A stretch of 64,000 nt of DNA, taken from Streptomyces sp. SID12501. GTDB lineage: Bacteria; Actinomycetota; Actinomycetes; Streptomycetales; Streptomycetaceae. The stretch is from positions 186,001-250,000 of the forward strand of contig NZ_JAAGLU010000004.1 of assembly GCF_010550245.1 (NCBI RefSeq), written 5' to 3'. Below the pieces are notes generated by a model. That model saw only the letters and a program-made list of their open reading frames with translations. It had not been told where the DNA came from and did not search any database. The position numbers were made by a program, and so were the translations under genes. Shown piece after piece: positions 33,600 to 42,402 of the stretch; within the stretch, counting starts at the first letter, position 1, and every line of letters starts with the position of its first letter.

Positions 33600-34051
33600 G
33601 CTCTGTCCCCTCCGTCGGCCCAGAACTTCTCCAGCATCGGCTGTGCCGCCCGGTCCACGAGTTCGACGAGGACACCGTCGGGGCCGCGCAGGAACGCGAA
33701 GGCGGACCCGGCGGGTCCGATGCGGGACGCCTCGAGCGTGTATCCGAGGTCGACGAGTCCGGCGCAGTCCGCGCCGACGTCGTCGGACCAGTAGCCGACG
33801 TGGTGGACTCCCCCGCCGGGCGCCGCTTCCCAGAGGGTGCCGGGGATGCTCCGGAGGATCTCCAGCCGGGGTGAGGTCCGCGAGTACACGCAGCTGAGCC
33901 GTACTTCCGCGTCGCCGGTCGACAGTGTCACGGTCAGCGGGCCGGCGATCTCCGCGCACCACTCGTAACCGAACGCGGCCGACAATCCGGCGAGGGTCCC
34001 TTCGAAGTCCTCGGCGACGATGCCAAGGTGGAACTGGTCCTCACCTCTCAT
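33596..34051 (-). CDS. VOC-family (glyoxalase/epimerase-like) protein
   Basis: The 151-residue protein has two beta-alpha-beta-beta-beta units: FHLGIVAEDFEGT, GGGVHHVGYWSDDV and PDGVLVELVD. The His, His and Glu metal ligands match those of methylmalonyl-CoA epimerase and related metalloenzymes. The mutase encoded upstream in the same operon makes an epimerase role attractive, though dioxygenase or lyase activity cannot be excluded. It overlaps both neighbours by four bases. Confidence 0.72.
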   Translation of the reverse strand: MRGEDQFHLGIVAEDFEGTLAGLSAAFGYEWCAEIAGPLTVTLSTGDAEVRLSCVYSRTSPRLEILRSIPGTLWEAAPGGGVHHVGYWSDDVGADCAGLVDLGYTLEASRIGPAGSAFAFLRGPDGVLVELVDRAAQPMLEKFWADGGDRA

Positions 34052-35139
34052 GACTCGACCACCTCACGCTCACCGGAACCGCGCAGGACGGCACCGTTGT
34101 GCTCGCCCAGCCGGGGTGGCGGCCGGTGGTCGGGCTCGTGACCGGCGATCCGTACCGGGCTGCGGACCAGCCTGTAGTCACCCGCCGTCACCACGACCTC
34201 AGGTGTGGCTGCCAGTGCCTCCGGCAGCGTGCGTACGGCGGCGGCCGGTACGCCCAGGGGCCGCAACCGGGCTTCCCAGGCCGCGGCGGTGTCGCCCGCC
34301 AGAACCGCCGTGACCGCCTCCAGCACCTCTTCCCGCCGGGCCGCCCGCTCTGCCATGGTCGGAAACCCCTCGACGCCCGCCTCGGCGGCGAAGGACTTCC
34401 AGAAGCCGTCGTGGGTGATGAACAGCGCCAAGTGGCCCTCAGCTGTGGGGAAGAGCTGCGCCGGTACGTAGTACGAGTGCGCGCCGAGCGGCAGGCGCCG
34501 TGGCTCGGTGCCCTCGTTGAGGTAGGCCGAGGCACGGTAGTTGAGCTGGGACAGCATCACGTCCCGCAGGCAGACGTCGACTTGGCCGCCACGACCCGAC
34601 ACGATCTGCGCGAGCAGACCCAACGCCGCTGTGAGGCCGGTCGAGTTGTCAGCGGCGGAGTAGCCGGGCAGTGTCGGCGGGCCGTCGGGATCGCCGGTGA
34701 GCGCGGCGACTCCGGTGGCCGCCTGGACGACGTAGTCGAAGGCGGGCTCGTCACCCGTGGCCAGCCCGAAGCCGGTCAGCGCGACACACACGATCCGCTC
34801 GTTCCACTTCCGCAGCGCCTCGTACGTCAGCCCCAGCCGGTGGATCGCCGACGGCTTGAGGTTGACGAGCAACGCGTGCGCGTCGGAGGCCAGTTCACCG
34901 AGTCGGTCCTGGCCCTCCGCGGTCGTCAGGTCCAGGCAGACACTGCGCTTGCCCCGGTTGAGGCTGGCGAAGTAGGCGTCGCTGACCTGCCGCGAGATGT
35001 CCCCGCCGGGCGGCTCGATCTTCGTGACCTCGGCTCCGAGGTCGGCGAGCATCATCGTGGCGTAGGGCCCGGCCAGCATGTGGCCGACCTCCAGGACGCG
35101 GATGCCCGCCAGTGGCCCGGCGGTCGGCCCGGGGCTCAT
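34048..35139 (-). CDS. Family III CoA-transferase
   Basis: The 363-residue enzyme shows LAGIRVLEVGHMLAGPYATM, GAEVTKIEPPGGD, LNRGKRSVCLDL and the catalytic Asp in SAADNSTGLTAAL. It transfers CoA between acids or epimerises alpha-methylacyl-CoAs. Four-base overlaps with both neighbours show tight translational coupling within the mutase operon. Confidence 0.85.
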   Translation of the reverse strand: MSPGPTAGPLAGIRVLEVGHMLAGPYATMMLADLGAEVTKIEPPGGDISRQVSDAYFASLNRGKRSVCLDLTTAEGQDRLGELASDAHALLVNLKPSAIHRLGLTYEALRKWNERIVCVALTGFGLATGDEPAFDYVVQAATGVAALTGDPDGPPTLPGYSAADNSTGLTAALGLLAQIVSGRGGQVDVCLRDVMLSQLNYRASAYLNEGTEPRRLPLGAHSYYVPAQLFPTAEGHLALFITHDGFWKSFAAEAGVEGFPTMAERAARREEVLEAVTAVLAGDTAAAWEARLRPLGVPAAAVRTLPEALAATPEVVVTAGDYRLVRSPVRIAGHEPDHRPPPRLGEHNGAVLRGSGEREVVES

Positions 35140-36092
35140 CGCACTTCCGCCGCGATGGTGGCCAGCATGTCCCGTGTACGGCGCTTGGAGGCGACAAGTT
35201 CTTCCCTGTCCTCGCCGATCGGCAGCAGCCGTACCGACAGGTCGGTCACTCCGGCGTCGGCGAAGCGGCGGAACCGGGCCAGGATGGCCGCCTCGTCGCC
35301 GGCCGCGCACAGGTCGCCGATGTCCTGGGCGTCGCCGTAGTCCAGCAGGCGCTGGTAGTTGGGCGAGATCTCGGCCTCCCCGAGGATGCGGTTCGCGCGT
35401 TCTCGGGCCGCGTCGACCTCCGTCGGGCGGCACAGACAGACCGGGATGCCCGCGACGACCCTGGGCGCCGGCCTGCCCGCGCCCTCGGCCGCCTTGGTGA
35501 TGCGCGGGACGACGTGGTCGGCGACCGCTCGTTCGTCGGCCATCCAGAGGACGGTGCCGTCCGTACGCCCGCCCGCGAGGGCCAGCATGACCGGGCCGAG
35601 CGCGGCGATCAGGACGGGCAGCGGGCCGACCGGGCCGAGGTCGAGCGGGTTGTGCACGGTGAAGGTGGCGTTCTCGACGTCGACCGGACCGGGGCCGCGC
35701 AGGGCCACGTCCAGGACGTCGAGGTAGTCGCGGGTGAACGCGGCCGGCCGCTCGTACGGCAGCCCGAGCATGTCCCGGACGATCCAGTGGTGCGAGGGTC
35801 CGACGCCCAGCGCCAGTCGGCCCCCGGTCGCCGCCTGCGCGGACAGCGCCTGGCGGGCGAGGGCGATCGGATGCTGGGCCTGGAGCGGTACGACCGCCGT
35901 CCCGATCTCGATCCGTTCGGTCCGCGCGCCCATCAGCGCGACGGCCGTCAACGCGTCGAAGTCCGTGGGTATCTGGGGCACCCACGCGGTGTCGAGGCCC
36001 GCCTGCTCGGCCCACATCACGTCGTCGATCATCCGCGCGACCTTGCGCGCGGCGTCCCCACGCTCCGGCCCGATCATCACACCGACCCGCAC
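35136..36092 (-). CDS. LLM-class F420-dependent oxidoreductase
   Basis: The 318-residue TIM-barrel protein belongs to the luciferase-like family: EQAGLDTAWVPQ, RIEIGTAVVPLQAQHPIALA, LGVGPSHHWIV and the late VAGIPVCLCR. Actinobacterial members use F420H2 rather than FMN to reduce or oxidise small substrates. The GTG start at 36092 lies 60 bases after the small mutase subunit gene, the widest gap in this operon. Confidence 0.83.
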   Translation of the reverse strand: MRVGVMIGPERGDAARKVARMIDDVMWAEQAGLDTAWVPQIPTDFDALTAVALMGARTERIEIGTAVVPLQAQHPIALARQALSAQAATGGRLALGVGPSHHWIVRDMLGLPYERPAAFTRDYLDVLDVALRGPGPVDVENATFTVHNPLDLGPVGPLPVLIAALGPVMLALAGGRTDGTVLWMADERAVADHVVPRITKAAEGAGRPAPRVVAGIPVCLCRPTEVDAARERANRILGEAEISPNYQRLLDYGDAQDIGDLCAAGDEAAILARFRRFADAGVTDLSVRLLPIGEDREELVASKRRTRDMLATIAAEVR

Positions 36093-36119
36093 AGTGCCTC
36101 CAGACGTCCGACAGGTTTC

Positions 36120-36149
36120 CGAGCAGAGTTCGAGCAGAGTTCGAGCAAG
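36120..36149. repeat. Short 11-bp tandem repeat in an operon gap
   Basis: CGAGCAGAGTT occurs twice in tandem (36120-36130, 36131-36141) and a partial third copy follows (CGAGCAAG). It fills most of the gap between the small mutase subunit and the LLM gene. No function is evident. Confidence 0.5.
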
Positions 36150-36151
36150 TC

Positions 36152-36571
36152 CTAGGAGCCCGTGGCCGCGCTCCCCGCGCCACCCGTCAGCGCCCGCATC
36201 TCCGCGACGAGCACGTCGAGCGGCGTACCGGTCGGGAAGACCGCCGCCGCGCCCGCCGCCCGCATCCGGGGTACGTCGGCCGGTGGGATGGTGCCGCCCA
36301 CGACGACGGCGATGTCGTCGGCCCCGGCGGCCCGCAGCGCCTCGACCACCTTCGTGGTCAGGGCGAGATGCGCGCCGGAGAGGATGCTGAGCCCGACCAC
36401 GGCCACGTCCTCCTGGACAGCGGTCGCCACGATGGTGTCGACGCGCTGGCGGATGCCGGTGAACACGACCTCGAACCCGGCGTCACGCAGCGTCCGCGCG
36501 ACGATCTTGGCTCCGCGGTCGTGGCCGTCCAGGCCGGGCTTGGCGACCAGGATCCGGGTGGCGGCGCCCAT
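36152..36571 (-). CDS. Acyl-CoA mutase, cobalamin-binding small subunit
   Basis: The 139-residue protein is a stand-alone B12-binding domain. It has the base-off signature KPGLDGHDRGAK (DxHxxG, with the His that ligates cobalt), then SILSGAHLALT and VVVGGTIPPADV. It pairs with the large subunit encoded immediately upstream, as in isobutyryl-CoA, hydroxyisobutyryl-CoA and archaeal methylmalonyl-CoA mutases. Confidence 0.92.
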   Translation of the reverse strand: MGAATRILVAKPGLDGHDRGAKIVARTLRDAGFEVVFTGIRQRVDTIVATAVQEDVAVVGLSILSGAHLALTTKVVEALRAAGADDIAVVVGGTIPPADVPRMRAAGAAAVFPTGTPLDVLVAEMRALTGGAGSAATGS

Positions 36572-38148
36572 CAGAACACCACCGGCTGCTGGAACTCGCC
36601 CCAGACCGCCTTCAGCGCGGCGACCATCTCCCCCACCGTGCAGTAGGCGTTGGCACAGTCGATCAGTACGGGCATCAGGTTCTCCGTCCCGTCCGCCGCG
36701 CGCGCCAGCCGGAACAGCTGCTCCCGTACAAGGGCGGCGTCTCGCGTGGCCTTCACGTCGGCGAGGCGTTTCAGCTGCCGGTCGCGGCCCTCCGCGTCCA
36801 GTTCGTACGTCGACAGGTCCGGCGGCGGCTCGTCCGAGACGAACCGGTTGACGCCTACGACCGGACGGGTGCCCGCCTCGACGTCCAGGTGCAGTTGGTA
36901 GGCCTCGTCGGCGATGAGCCCTTGCAGATAGCCGTCCTCGATGGCCCGGACCATGCCCCCGTACCGCTCCAGGTCGTCCATGATCTCGACGATCCGTGCC
37001 TCGGTCGCGTCGGTGAGCGCCTCGACGAAGTACGAGCCGCCGAGCGGGTCCGCGACCCGGGTCACGCCGGTCTCGTGGGCGAGTATCTGCTGGGTGCGCA
37101 GGGCCAGGGTCGCCGACTCCTCGCTGGGCAGCGCGAAGGGTTCGTCCCAGGCGGCCGTGAACATCGACTGGACGCCGCCGAGTACGGAGGCCAGCGCCTC
37201 GTACGCCACCCGGACGGTGTTGTTCTGCGCCTGGGGCGCGTAGAGGGAGGCCCCGCCGGCCACGCAGCCGAAGCGGAACATCGACGCCTTGTCGGTCGTG
37301 GCGCCGTACCGCTCCCGGACGATGGTGGCCCAACGCCTGCGTCCCGCACGGTACTTGGCGATCTCCTCGAAGAAATCGCCGTGGGTGTAGAAGAAGAAGG
37401 AGATCTGCGGGGCGAACTGGTCGACCGTCATCCGGCCGCGCTCCAGCACCGTGTCGACGTACGTCACCCCGTCGGCGAGCGTGAACGCCATCTCCTGAAC
37501 GGCGTTGGCACCCGCGTCTCGGAAGTGCGAGCCGGCCACCGAGATCGCGTTGAACCGGGGTACCTCGGCGGCGCAGAACTCGATGGTGTCCGCGATCAGC
37601 CGCAGGGACGGCTGGGCGGGCCAGATCCAAGTCCCCCTGGACGCGTACTCCTTGAGGATGTCGTTCTGGATCGTGCCGGTGAGTTTCGCGCGCGGCACAC
37701 CCTTGCGTTCGGCGGCGGCGACGTAGAAGGCGAGGAGGATCGCCGCGGTGCCGTTGATGGTGAAGCTGGTGCTGATCCTGTCGAGGGGGATGTCCCCGAA
37801 GAGGATCTCGGCGTCGGCGAGGGTGTCGAGGGCTACGCCGACACGGCCGACCTCCTCTGTCACTTCGGGGTCGTCGGAGTCGTAGCCGCACTGCGTGGGC
37901 AGGTCCAGGGCGACCGACAGGCCCGTACCGCCCTGTTCGAGGAGATAGCGGTAGCGGCGGTTGGACTCCTCGGGCGTGCCGAAACCGGAGTACTGGCGCA
38001 GCGTCCACAGCCGTCCCCGGTAGCCGGTCGCGTAGTTGCCGCGTGTGAAGGGGTAGTTGCCTGGCTCGGGCGGGTCGGCGCCCCGGTCGGCGGGTCCGTA
38101 GACCGCCTGGAGCGGGATGCCTGAAGCGGTCTCGTCCGGTCGTGTCAT
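36571..38148 (-). CDS. Acyl-CoA mutase, large (substrate-binding) subunit
   Basis: The 525-residue TIM-barrel subunit rearranges the carbon skeleton of an acyl-CoA by a B12 radical. By alignment with methylmalonyl-CoA mutase, Tyr53 (RQYSGF) and Arg171 (YASRGTW) occupy the Y89 and R207 positions that bind the substrate carboxylate, unlike the Phe/Gln of isobutyryl-CoA mutase. The near-invariant GYH motif (Y243-H244) reads GSH here, Ser207-His208. This enlarges the active site and suggests an unusual substrate. Other blocks ([28 protein letters not shown]) are intact. It is coupled by overlaps to the ligase before it and the small subunit after it. Confidence 0.88.
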   Translation of the reverse strand: MTRPDETASGIPLQAVYGPADRGADPPEPGNYPFTRGNYATGYRGRLWTLRQYSGFGTPEESNRRYRYLLEQGGTGLSVALDLPTQCGYDSDDPEVTEEVGRVGVALDTLADAEILFGDIPLDRISTSFTINGTAAILLAFYVAAAERKGVPRAKLTGTIQNDILKEYASRGTWIWPAQPSLRLIADTIEFCAAEVPRFNAISVAGSHFRDAGANAVQEMAFTLADGVTYVDTVLERGRMTVDQFAPQISFFFYTHGDFFEEIAKYRAGRRRWATIVRERYGATTDKASMFRFGCVAGGASLYAPQAQNNTVRVAYEALASVLGGVQSMFTAAWDEPFALPSEESATLALRTQQILAHETGVTRVADPLGGSYFVEALTDATEARIVEIMDDLERYGGMVRAIEDGYLQGLIADEAYQLHLDVEAGTRPVVGVNRFVSDEPPPDLSTYELDAEGRDRQLKRLADVKATRDAALVREQLFRLARAADGTENLMPVLIDCANAYCTVGEMVAALKAVWGEFQQPVVF

Positions 38149-39572
38149 CTCAGCTGGTCCTTCATCACCTTGCCGGTGGCGTTCAACGGCAGTTCTTCGA
38201 GGAACTCCACGAACCGGGGAGCCTTGAACCCGGCCATCCGCTTTCGGCTCCAGGCGATCAGTTCGTCCGCCGAGACGGGTTCGCCACGGACGACGAACGC
38301 CTTGGCGACCTGCCCGAGCCGCTCGTCCGGCACACCGATCACGGCGGCCTGCGCGACGGCCGGGTGTTCGAGGAGGAAGCTCTCGATCTCCGCCGGGTAG
38401 GCGTTGAAGCCGCCCACGATGAACATGTCCTTCTTGCGGCCGACGATCCTCAGGTGTCCCCGGTCGTCGAGGGTGCCGAGATCTCCGGTGTGCAGCCAGC
38501 CGTCCGCGTCGATCGCCTCGGCGGTGGCCGCAGGATCGTCGAGGTAGCCGCGCATGACGCTGTAGCCGCGGATCAGGACCTCCCCGTCGTCCGCGACGCT
38601 CACCTCGACGCCCTCGCAGGGGGTGCCCACCGTGGTCGCGATGTCCTCGAAGGAGTCCCCGGGTCGGGAGGCCGTGGCCGTGCCCGCCTCGGTCAGGCCG
38701 TACCCGGTCATGATGTGCCGGAAGGGCAGGTCGCTGACGATCCGGCGGATGAGCTCGACGGGGATGTCGGCGGAGCCTGTCACCGCCACCCGCAGGGAGG
38801 ACAGGTCGCGCCGGTCCCCGGCCGCCAGGAGCGAGTGGTAGAGCGTGGGCGGGCCGGGCAGAACCGTCACCTTCTCGCGCTCCACCAGATCGAGTACGCG
38901 GTCCACGTCGAAGACGGGTACGGGCAGGATGGTCGCGCCCCGGATCAGGGAGGCGATACAGCCGGCCTTGTAGCCGAAGATGTGGAAGAACGGGTTGACG
39001 ATCAGATAGCGGTCGCCCTCGCGCAAGGTCGCCAGGTCGCACCACTCGCCGTACAGGCGGAGCGTCTGGGCGTGGGTCATCAGGACGCCCTTGGGCCGCC
39101 CGGTGGTCCCGGACGTGAACGTGATGTCGCTGACGTCGTCACCGCTCACCGCCCGCTCGAACGGCGAACCGCTCGTCAGGAAGCCCGACTTGAGGTCGAT
39201 CACCGGCACACCCGGCGGGCCCTCGAAGTCCAGGCCGAGGAAGCCCGCCTCGACCAGGACGAGTTTGGCCCCGCTGCGGCGGACGATGTCGTGGGCCTCG
39301 TCCGCCTTGAACCGGGTGTTGACCGGGACGAGCACCCCGCCGGCGGTGAGCAGCCCGAAGGCCGCGACGATCCACTCGGCGGAGTTGGGCGCCCAGATCG
39401 CGACCCGGTCGCCCCTCCCGATCCCGGCAGCGGCGAAGGCGCCCGCGGCCGTGCGCACCCGGTCGGCCAACTCGGTGAAGGTGAGGCGGAGTTGGCCGTC
39501 GACGACCGCTTCGGCGTCACCGAAGCGGTCGGCCGCGCTCAGCACCATCCGCGGGATGGTCTCCCACTTCAT
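38145..39572 (-). CDS. Acyl-CoA synthetase (FadD3-like)
   Basis: The 475-residue ligase carries TSGTTGRPKG (about residue 152), GYGLTEAGT, GRKKDMFIVGGFNAYPAEIE and the catalytic Lys in [11 protein letters not shown]. It is similar in style to the ligase at 10463 (APNSAEWIVAAFG, VPVNTRFKADEA). It overlaps the mutase and the amidohydrolase by four bases each, so it probably activates the acid that later reaches the mutase. Confidence 0.86.
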   Translation of the reverse strand: MKWETIPRMVLSAADRFGDAEAVVDGQLRLTFTELADRVRTAAGAFAAAGIGRGDRVAIWAPNSAEWIVAAFGLLTAGGVLVPVNTRFKADEAHDIVRRSGAKLVLVEAGFLGLDFEGPPGVPVIDLKSGFLTSGSPFERAVSGDDVSDITFTSGTTGRPKGVLMTHAQTLRLYGEWCDLATLREGDRYLIVNPFFHIFGYKAGCIASLIRGATILPVPVFDVDRVLDLVEREKVTVLPGPPTLYHSLLAAGDRRDLSSLRVAVTGSADIPVELIRRIVSDLPFRHIMTGYGLTEAGTATASRPGDSFEDIATTVGTPCEGVEVSVADDGEVLIRGYSVMRGYLDDPAATAEAIDADGWLHTGDLGTLDDRGHLRIVGRKKDMFIVGGFNAYPAEIESFLLEHPAVAQAAVIGVPDERLGQVAKAFVVRGEPVSADELIAWSRKRMAGFKAPRFVEFLEELPLNATGKVMKDQLR

Positions 39573-40747
39573 CCCGGGATCAGCCTGGAGAGGTTGCCGC
39601 CCATGATCTTGGCCTGGTCGGTGACGCTCAGGTGCTGGATGGCGTCGACGTAGCTCTGCGGCTGGGCCAGGCCCTCGGGGTGCGGGTAGTCCGAGCCGAA
39701 CAGCACCCGGTCCACGCCCATCAGGTCGATGAGGTCGCCGAGGTCGTCCTCGTAGAACGGGCTGACGTGGATGCTGTCCTTGACGGCCTGGACCGGGTCG
39801 CCCAGGAACTCGTTCGGCATCTTCTTGTAGACGTCCCGGAGTTGGTCGAGCAGCGGCGCCACCCAGGAGGAGCCGTTCTCGATCAGCGCGATCTTCAGCC
39901 CCGGGACCCGGAACAGGGCGCCGTGGCAGACCCAGGCGGCCACCGCGTCCTGGATCGGCCGCCACTCGGACACCGTTCGGAAGGCGTTGGGCTTGAACGG
40001 GAGCATCTCGTTGGTCCCGCCCTCCCAGTCGCTGGTGTACCGGGCGTAGCCGCTGTCCGAGGAGTGCATCGCGACCAGCACGCCGGTCTCGACGGCGCGC
40101 TTCCAGAACGGGTCGAACTCGGGCGCCGCGAAGGAACGCGAGCCGCCGTAGCCGGGCACCGGGGCGGGGCGCACCAGGATCGCCCTGGCGCCGCGCTCGA
40201 CCGCCCAGTTCAGCTCCGCGATGGCCTTGTCGACGATGGGCAGGGTGATGACGGGGGTGGTGAGGATGCGGTCCTTGTGGTTGAAGCCCCACGTCTCGTG
40301 CAGCCACTCGTTGAGCGAGTGGATCACCGCGTGGATCAGTTCGGGATCGTCCCGCATCCGCTCCTCGATGAGGCTGGCGAGCGTCGGGAACATCAGGGTC
40401 TTCTGCACTCCGAGCTCGTCCAGAAGCTCCAGCCGGGCCCCCGGTTCACGGAAGGCGGGGATGGAGCGCATCGGCTCGCCGAAGATCTCCCGGCGGCTCT
40501 TCCCGTCCGGGTTGCCGAACTTGAAGTAGTCCTCCATCGCCCCGGGGCGGGCGACCACCTCGAAGGTGGGGTTGGGGATGTACTCGCTGATCTGCCCCCG
40601 GATCGCGATCTTCGTACGGCCGTTCACCTGCACGTACTGGATCGCGCCCGCGTATTGCTTGGGGAGGTGCCTGGTCAGCGCCTCTTCGGTCTCGTACAGG
40701 TGGTTGTCCGCGTCGAAAAGCGGATACGGCAGCTCGCGCGACGGCAT
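39569..40747 (-). CDS. Amidohydrolase-2 (ACMSD-like) family protein
   Basis: The 392-residue metal-dependent TIM barrel starts PLFDADNHLYETEEALTRH and ends in GVDRVLFGSDYPHPEG, the two diagnostic blocks. VAMHSSDSGYARY and ALIENGSSW supply further ligands. Members decarboxylate or hydrate/hydrolyse C-C and C-N bonds, so decarboxylation or hydrolytic ring opening are options. GGAGG precedes ATG 40747, and a palindromic operator lies 23 bases upstream. Confidence 0.82.
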   Translation of the reverse strand: MPSRELPYPLFDADNHLYETEEALTRHLPKQYAGAIQYVQVNGRTKIAIRGQISEYIPNPTFEVVARPGAMEDYFKFGNPDGKSRREIFGEPMRSIPAFREPGARLELLDELGVQKTLMFPTLASLIEERMRDDPELIHAVIHSLNEWLHETWGFNHKDRILTTPVITLPIVDKAIAELNWAVERGARAILVRPAPVPGYGGSRSFAAPEFDPFWKRAVETGVLVAMHSSDSGYARYTSDWEGGTNEMLPFKPNAFRTVSEWRPIQDAVAAWVCHGALFRVPGLKIALIENGSSWVAPLLDQLRDVYKKMPNEFLGDPVQAVKDSIHVSPFYEDDLGDLIDLMGVDRVLFGSDYPHPEGLAQPQSYVDAIQHLSVTDQAKIMGGNLSRLIPG

Positions 40748-40769
40748 TGAGATCCTCCTTCGCAGATTG

Positions 40770-40786
40770 CGAGAATCTTATTCTCA
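40770..40786. promoter_or_regulatory. 17-bp palindromic operator inside an operon
   Basis: CGAGAATCTTATTCTCA has perfect GAGAAT/ATTCTC arms. Its right end contains the TGA stop codon (minus strand, 40786-40784) of the upstream ligase gene. It is 23 bases before the amidohydrolase start, giving the downstream genes their own regulated promoter. Confidence 0.65.
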
Positions 40787-42337
40787 CTTCTTGCGGCTCG
40801 CAATGTCCTTGCGGAGAACGAACTTCTGAACCTTGCCGCTCGCGGTGCGCGGGAACTCGTCGACTACGTGCAGTTCCTCCGGCCACTTCTGCCGGGCGAG
40901 GCCCTCCCGGTCGAGATGGGCGCGCATCTTGTCGAGCGTGGGCGCGGGGTGACCGGGCCTCAGCCGCAGGACGGCCGCCGCGTGTTCGCCGAGCCGCTCG
41001 TCGGGTACGGCCACCACCGCGGCCTCCGCGACACCCGGCAGGGCGAGCAGCACCTCCTCGACCTCCAGCGCGCCGATGTTCTCGCCGCCCCGGATGATGA
41101 TGTCGGCCTTGCGGTCGGTGATCGTGAGATACCCGTCGCCGTCGACGACCCCGATGTCACCGGTGCGGTACCAGCCGTCGGCGTCGAAGGCCCGTCCGGT
41201 CAGCGCGGGGTCGGTGTAGCCGAGGCAGAGGTCCGGTCCCCGGCTGAGGATCTCGCCGTCCTCGGCGCGCCTGACCTCGACGCCGGGCAGGCGGTCGCCG
41301 TCGGTGTAGAGCCGCTTGCCCTCGGGCGCGGTGTGGCGGGAACCGGTGATCGAGGGGTGCTCCGTGCTGCCGTACGAGCGGAAGACGGTGATGCCGAGGC
41401 GGGCCAGCCTGTCGGTGACGGCGGCCGGTACCGCCGAGCCGCCGAGGCCCGCGTACTTCATGCCGGCGAGGTGGGCGGGCGTGAAGTCCGGATGGTCGAG
41501 GAGGCTCGTCATGTAGTACGCGGCGCCGCCGCCGACCGTCAGCCCGTCGCTCTTCATCAGGCCGAGGGCCGTGCCGGGGTCCCAGACGTCCGCGAGGTTC
41601 ACCGGGGTGCCGTCCAGGACGGGGATGAGGAAGGCGTTGACCATGCCGATGAAGTGGCCGACGGGTGCCGAGGTGAGCTGGCGGCCCCGGTCGGGCGGGT
41701 AGAGCCCGGCCAGTTGCCGGGTCTCGAAGCCGAGGGTCTGGTGGCTGTGCACAACTCCCTTGGGATCACGGGTCGTTCCGGAGGTGAACGCGATGAGGGC
41801 TGGGCCCGCCGGGTCCGCCGGGAGGACCCCGGGCAGGGGTTCGTCGGCGAGCAGGTCATCGAAGTCCCGCCCGACGACGCCGACCACGGGCACGTCCGCG
41901 CTCAGGTCGGGCTGGTGTTCCAGGTGGCCGAAGCGGGCGGCGGTGACGAAGACGTTCGGCCGGACGGCGTCCAGGATGTACCCGACCTCCTTGCGCCCGT
42001 AGAAGTGGACGACCGGCACGACGACCGCACCGAGGAACGCCGACGCCCAGAAGACCGCCGCCGCCTCCATCCAGTTGGGCAGCTGGAACGCGACAACGTC
42101 GCCGGGACCCACCCCGCGCGCCCTGAGCCCGGCCGCCAGTCGGCGTGCGACCCGCTCGACGTCGGCGAAGGTTCCCGTCCACGGCCGCACCGCCGAGTGC
42201 ACGCGGAACTCGGTGCCGGGGGCGGCGGTCAGGCCGTGCGCCAGCAGGTCACCGAGCGTGTCTCGGGTCCACCAGCCCTCCGCCTCATAGCGCTTGGCGA
42301 GCTCGGCGGGGACTGTGCGCGTGGGGATCGTTCGCAT
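40784..42337 (-). CDS. Acyl-CoA synthetase (cyclohexanecarboxylate-CoA ligase-like)
   Basis: The 517-residue ligase has TSGTTRDPKG at residues 185-194, YGSTEHPSITGS, DRKADIIIRGGENIGALEVE and the C-terminal ASGKVQKFVLRKD. The order and spacing resemble AMP ligases for alicyclic acids, though this is tentative. GGGAGGG precedes ATG 42337. A palindromic site at 42361 lies between it and the rightward reductase gene. Confidence 0.84.
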   Translation of the reverse strand: MRTIPTRTVPAELAKRYEAEGWWTRDTLGDLLAHGLTAAPGTEFRVHSAVRPWTGTFADVERVARRLAAGLRARGVGPGDVVAFQLPNWMEAAAVFWASAFLGAVVVPVVHFYGRKEVGYILDAVRPNVFVTAARFGHLEHQPDLSADVPVVGVVGRDFDDLLADEPLPGVLPADPAGPALIAFTSGTTRDPKGVVHSHQTLGFETRQLAGLYPPDRGRQLTSAPVGHFIGMVNAFLIPVLDGTPVNLADVWDPGTALGLMKSDGLTVGGGAAYYMTSLLDHPDFTPAHLAGMKYAGLGGSAVPAAVTDRLARLGITVFRSYGSTEHPSITGSRHTAPEGKRLYTDGDRLPGVEVRRAEDGEILSRGPDLCLGYTDPALTGRAFDADGWYRTGDIGVVDGDGYLTITDRKADIIIRGGENIGALEVEEVLLALPGVAEAAVVAVPDERLGEHAAAVLRLRPGHPAPTLDKMRAHLDREGLARQKWPEELHVVDEFPRTASGKVQKFVLRKDIASRKK

Positions 42338-42360
42338 TGCGGGAACACCCTCCCTTGTAA

Positions 42361-42377
42361 CGAGAATTGCACTCTCG
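42361..42377. promoter_or_regulatory. 17-bp operator in a divergent promoter
   Basis: CGAGAATTGCACTCTCG matches GAGAATnnnATTCTC with one mismatch. It is 24 bases from the leftward ligase start (42337) and 26 bases from the rightward reductase start (42403). Confidence 0.6.
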
Positions 42378-42402
42378 CAGAGAGAGAAGGTAAATTCCAT
42401 AC

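Noticed and set aside
36120..36149. Regulatory direct repeats in front of the LLM gene
   Set aside because: They lie within an operon gap with no promoter-like elements around and no copies elsewhere, so a simple slippage repeat is more likely.
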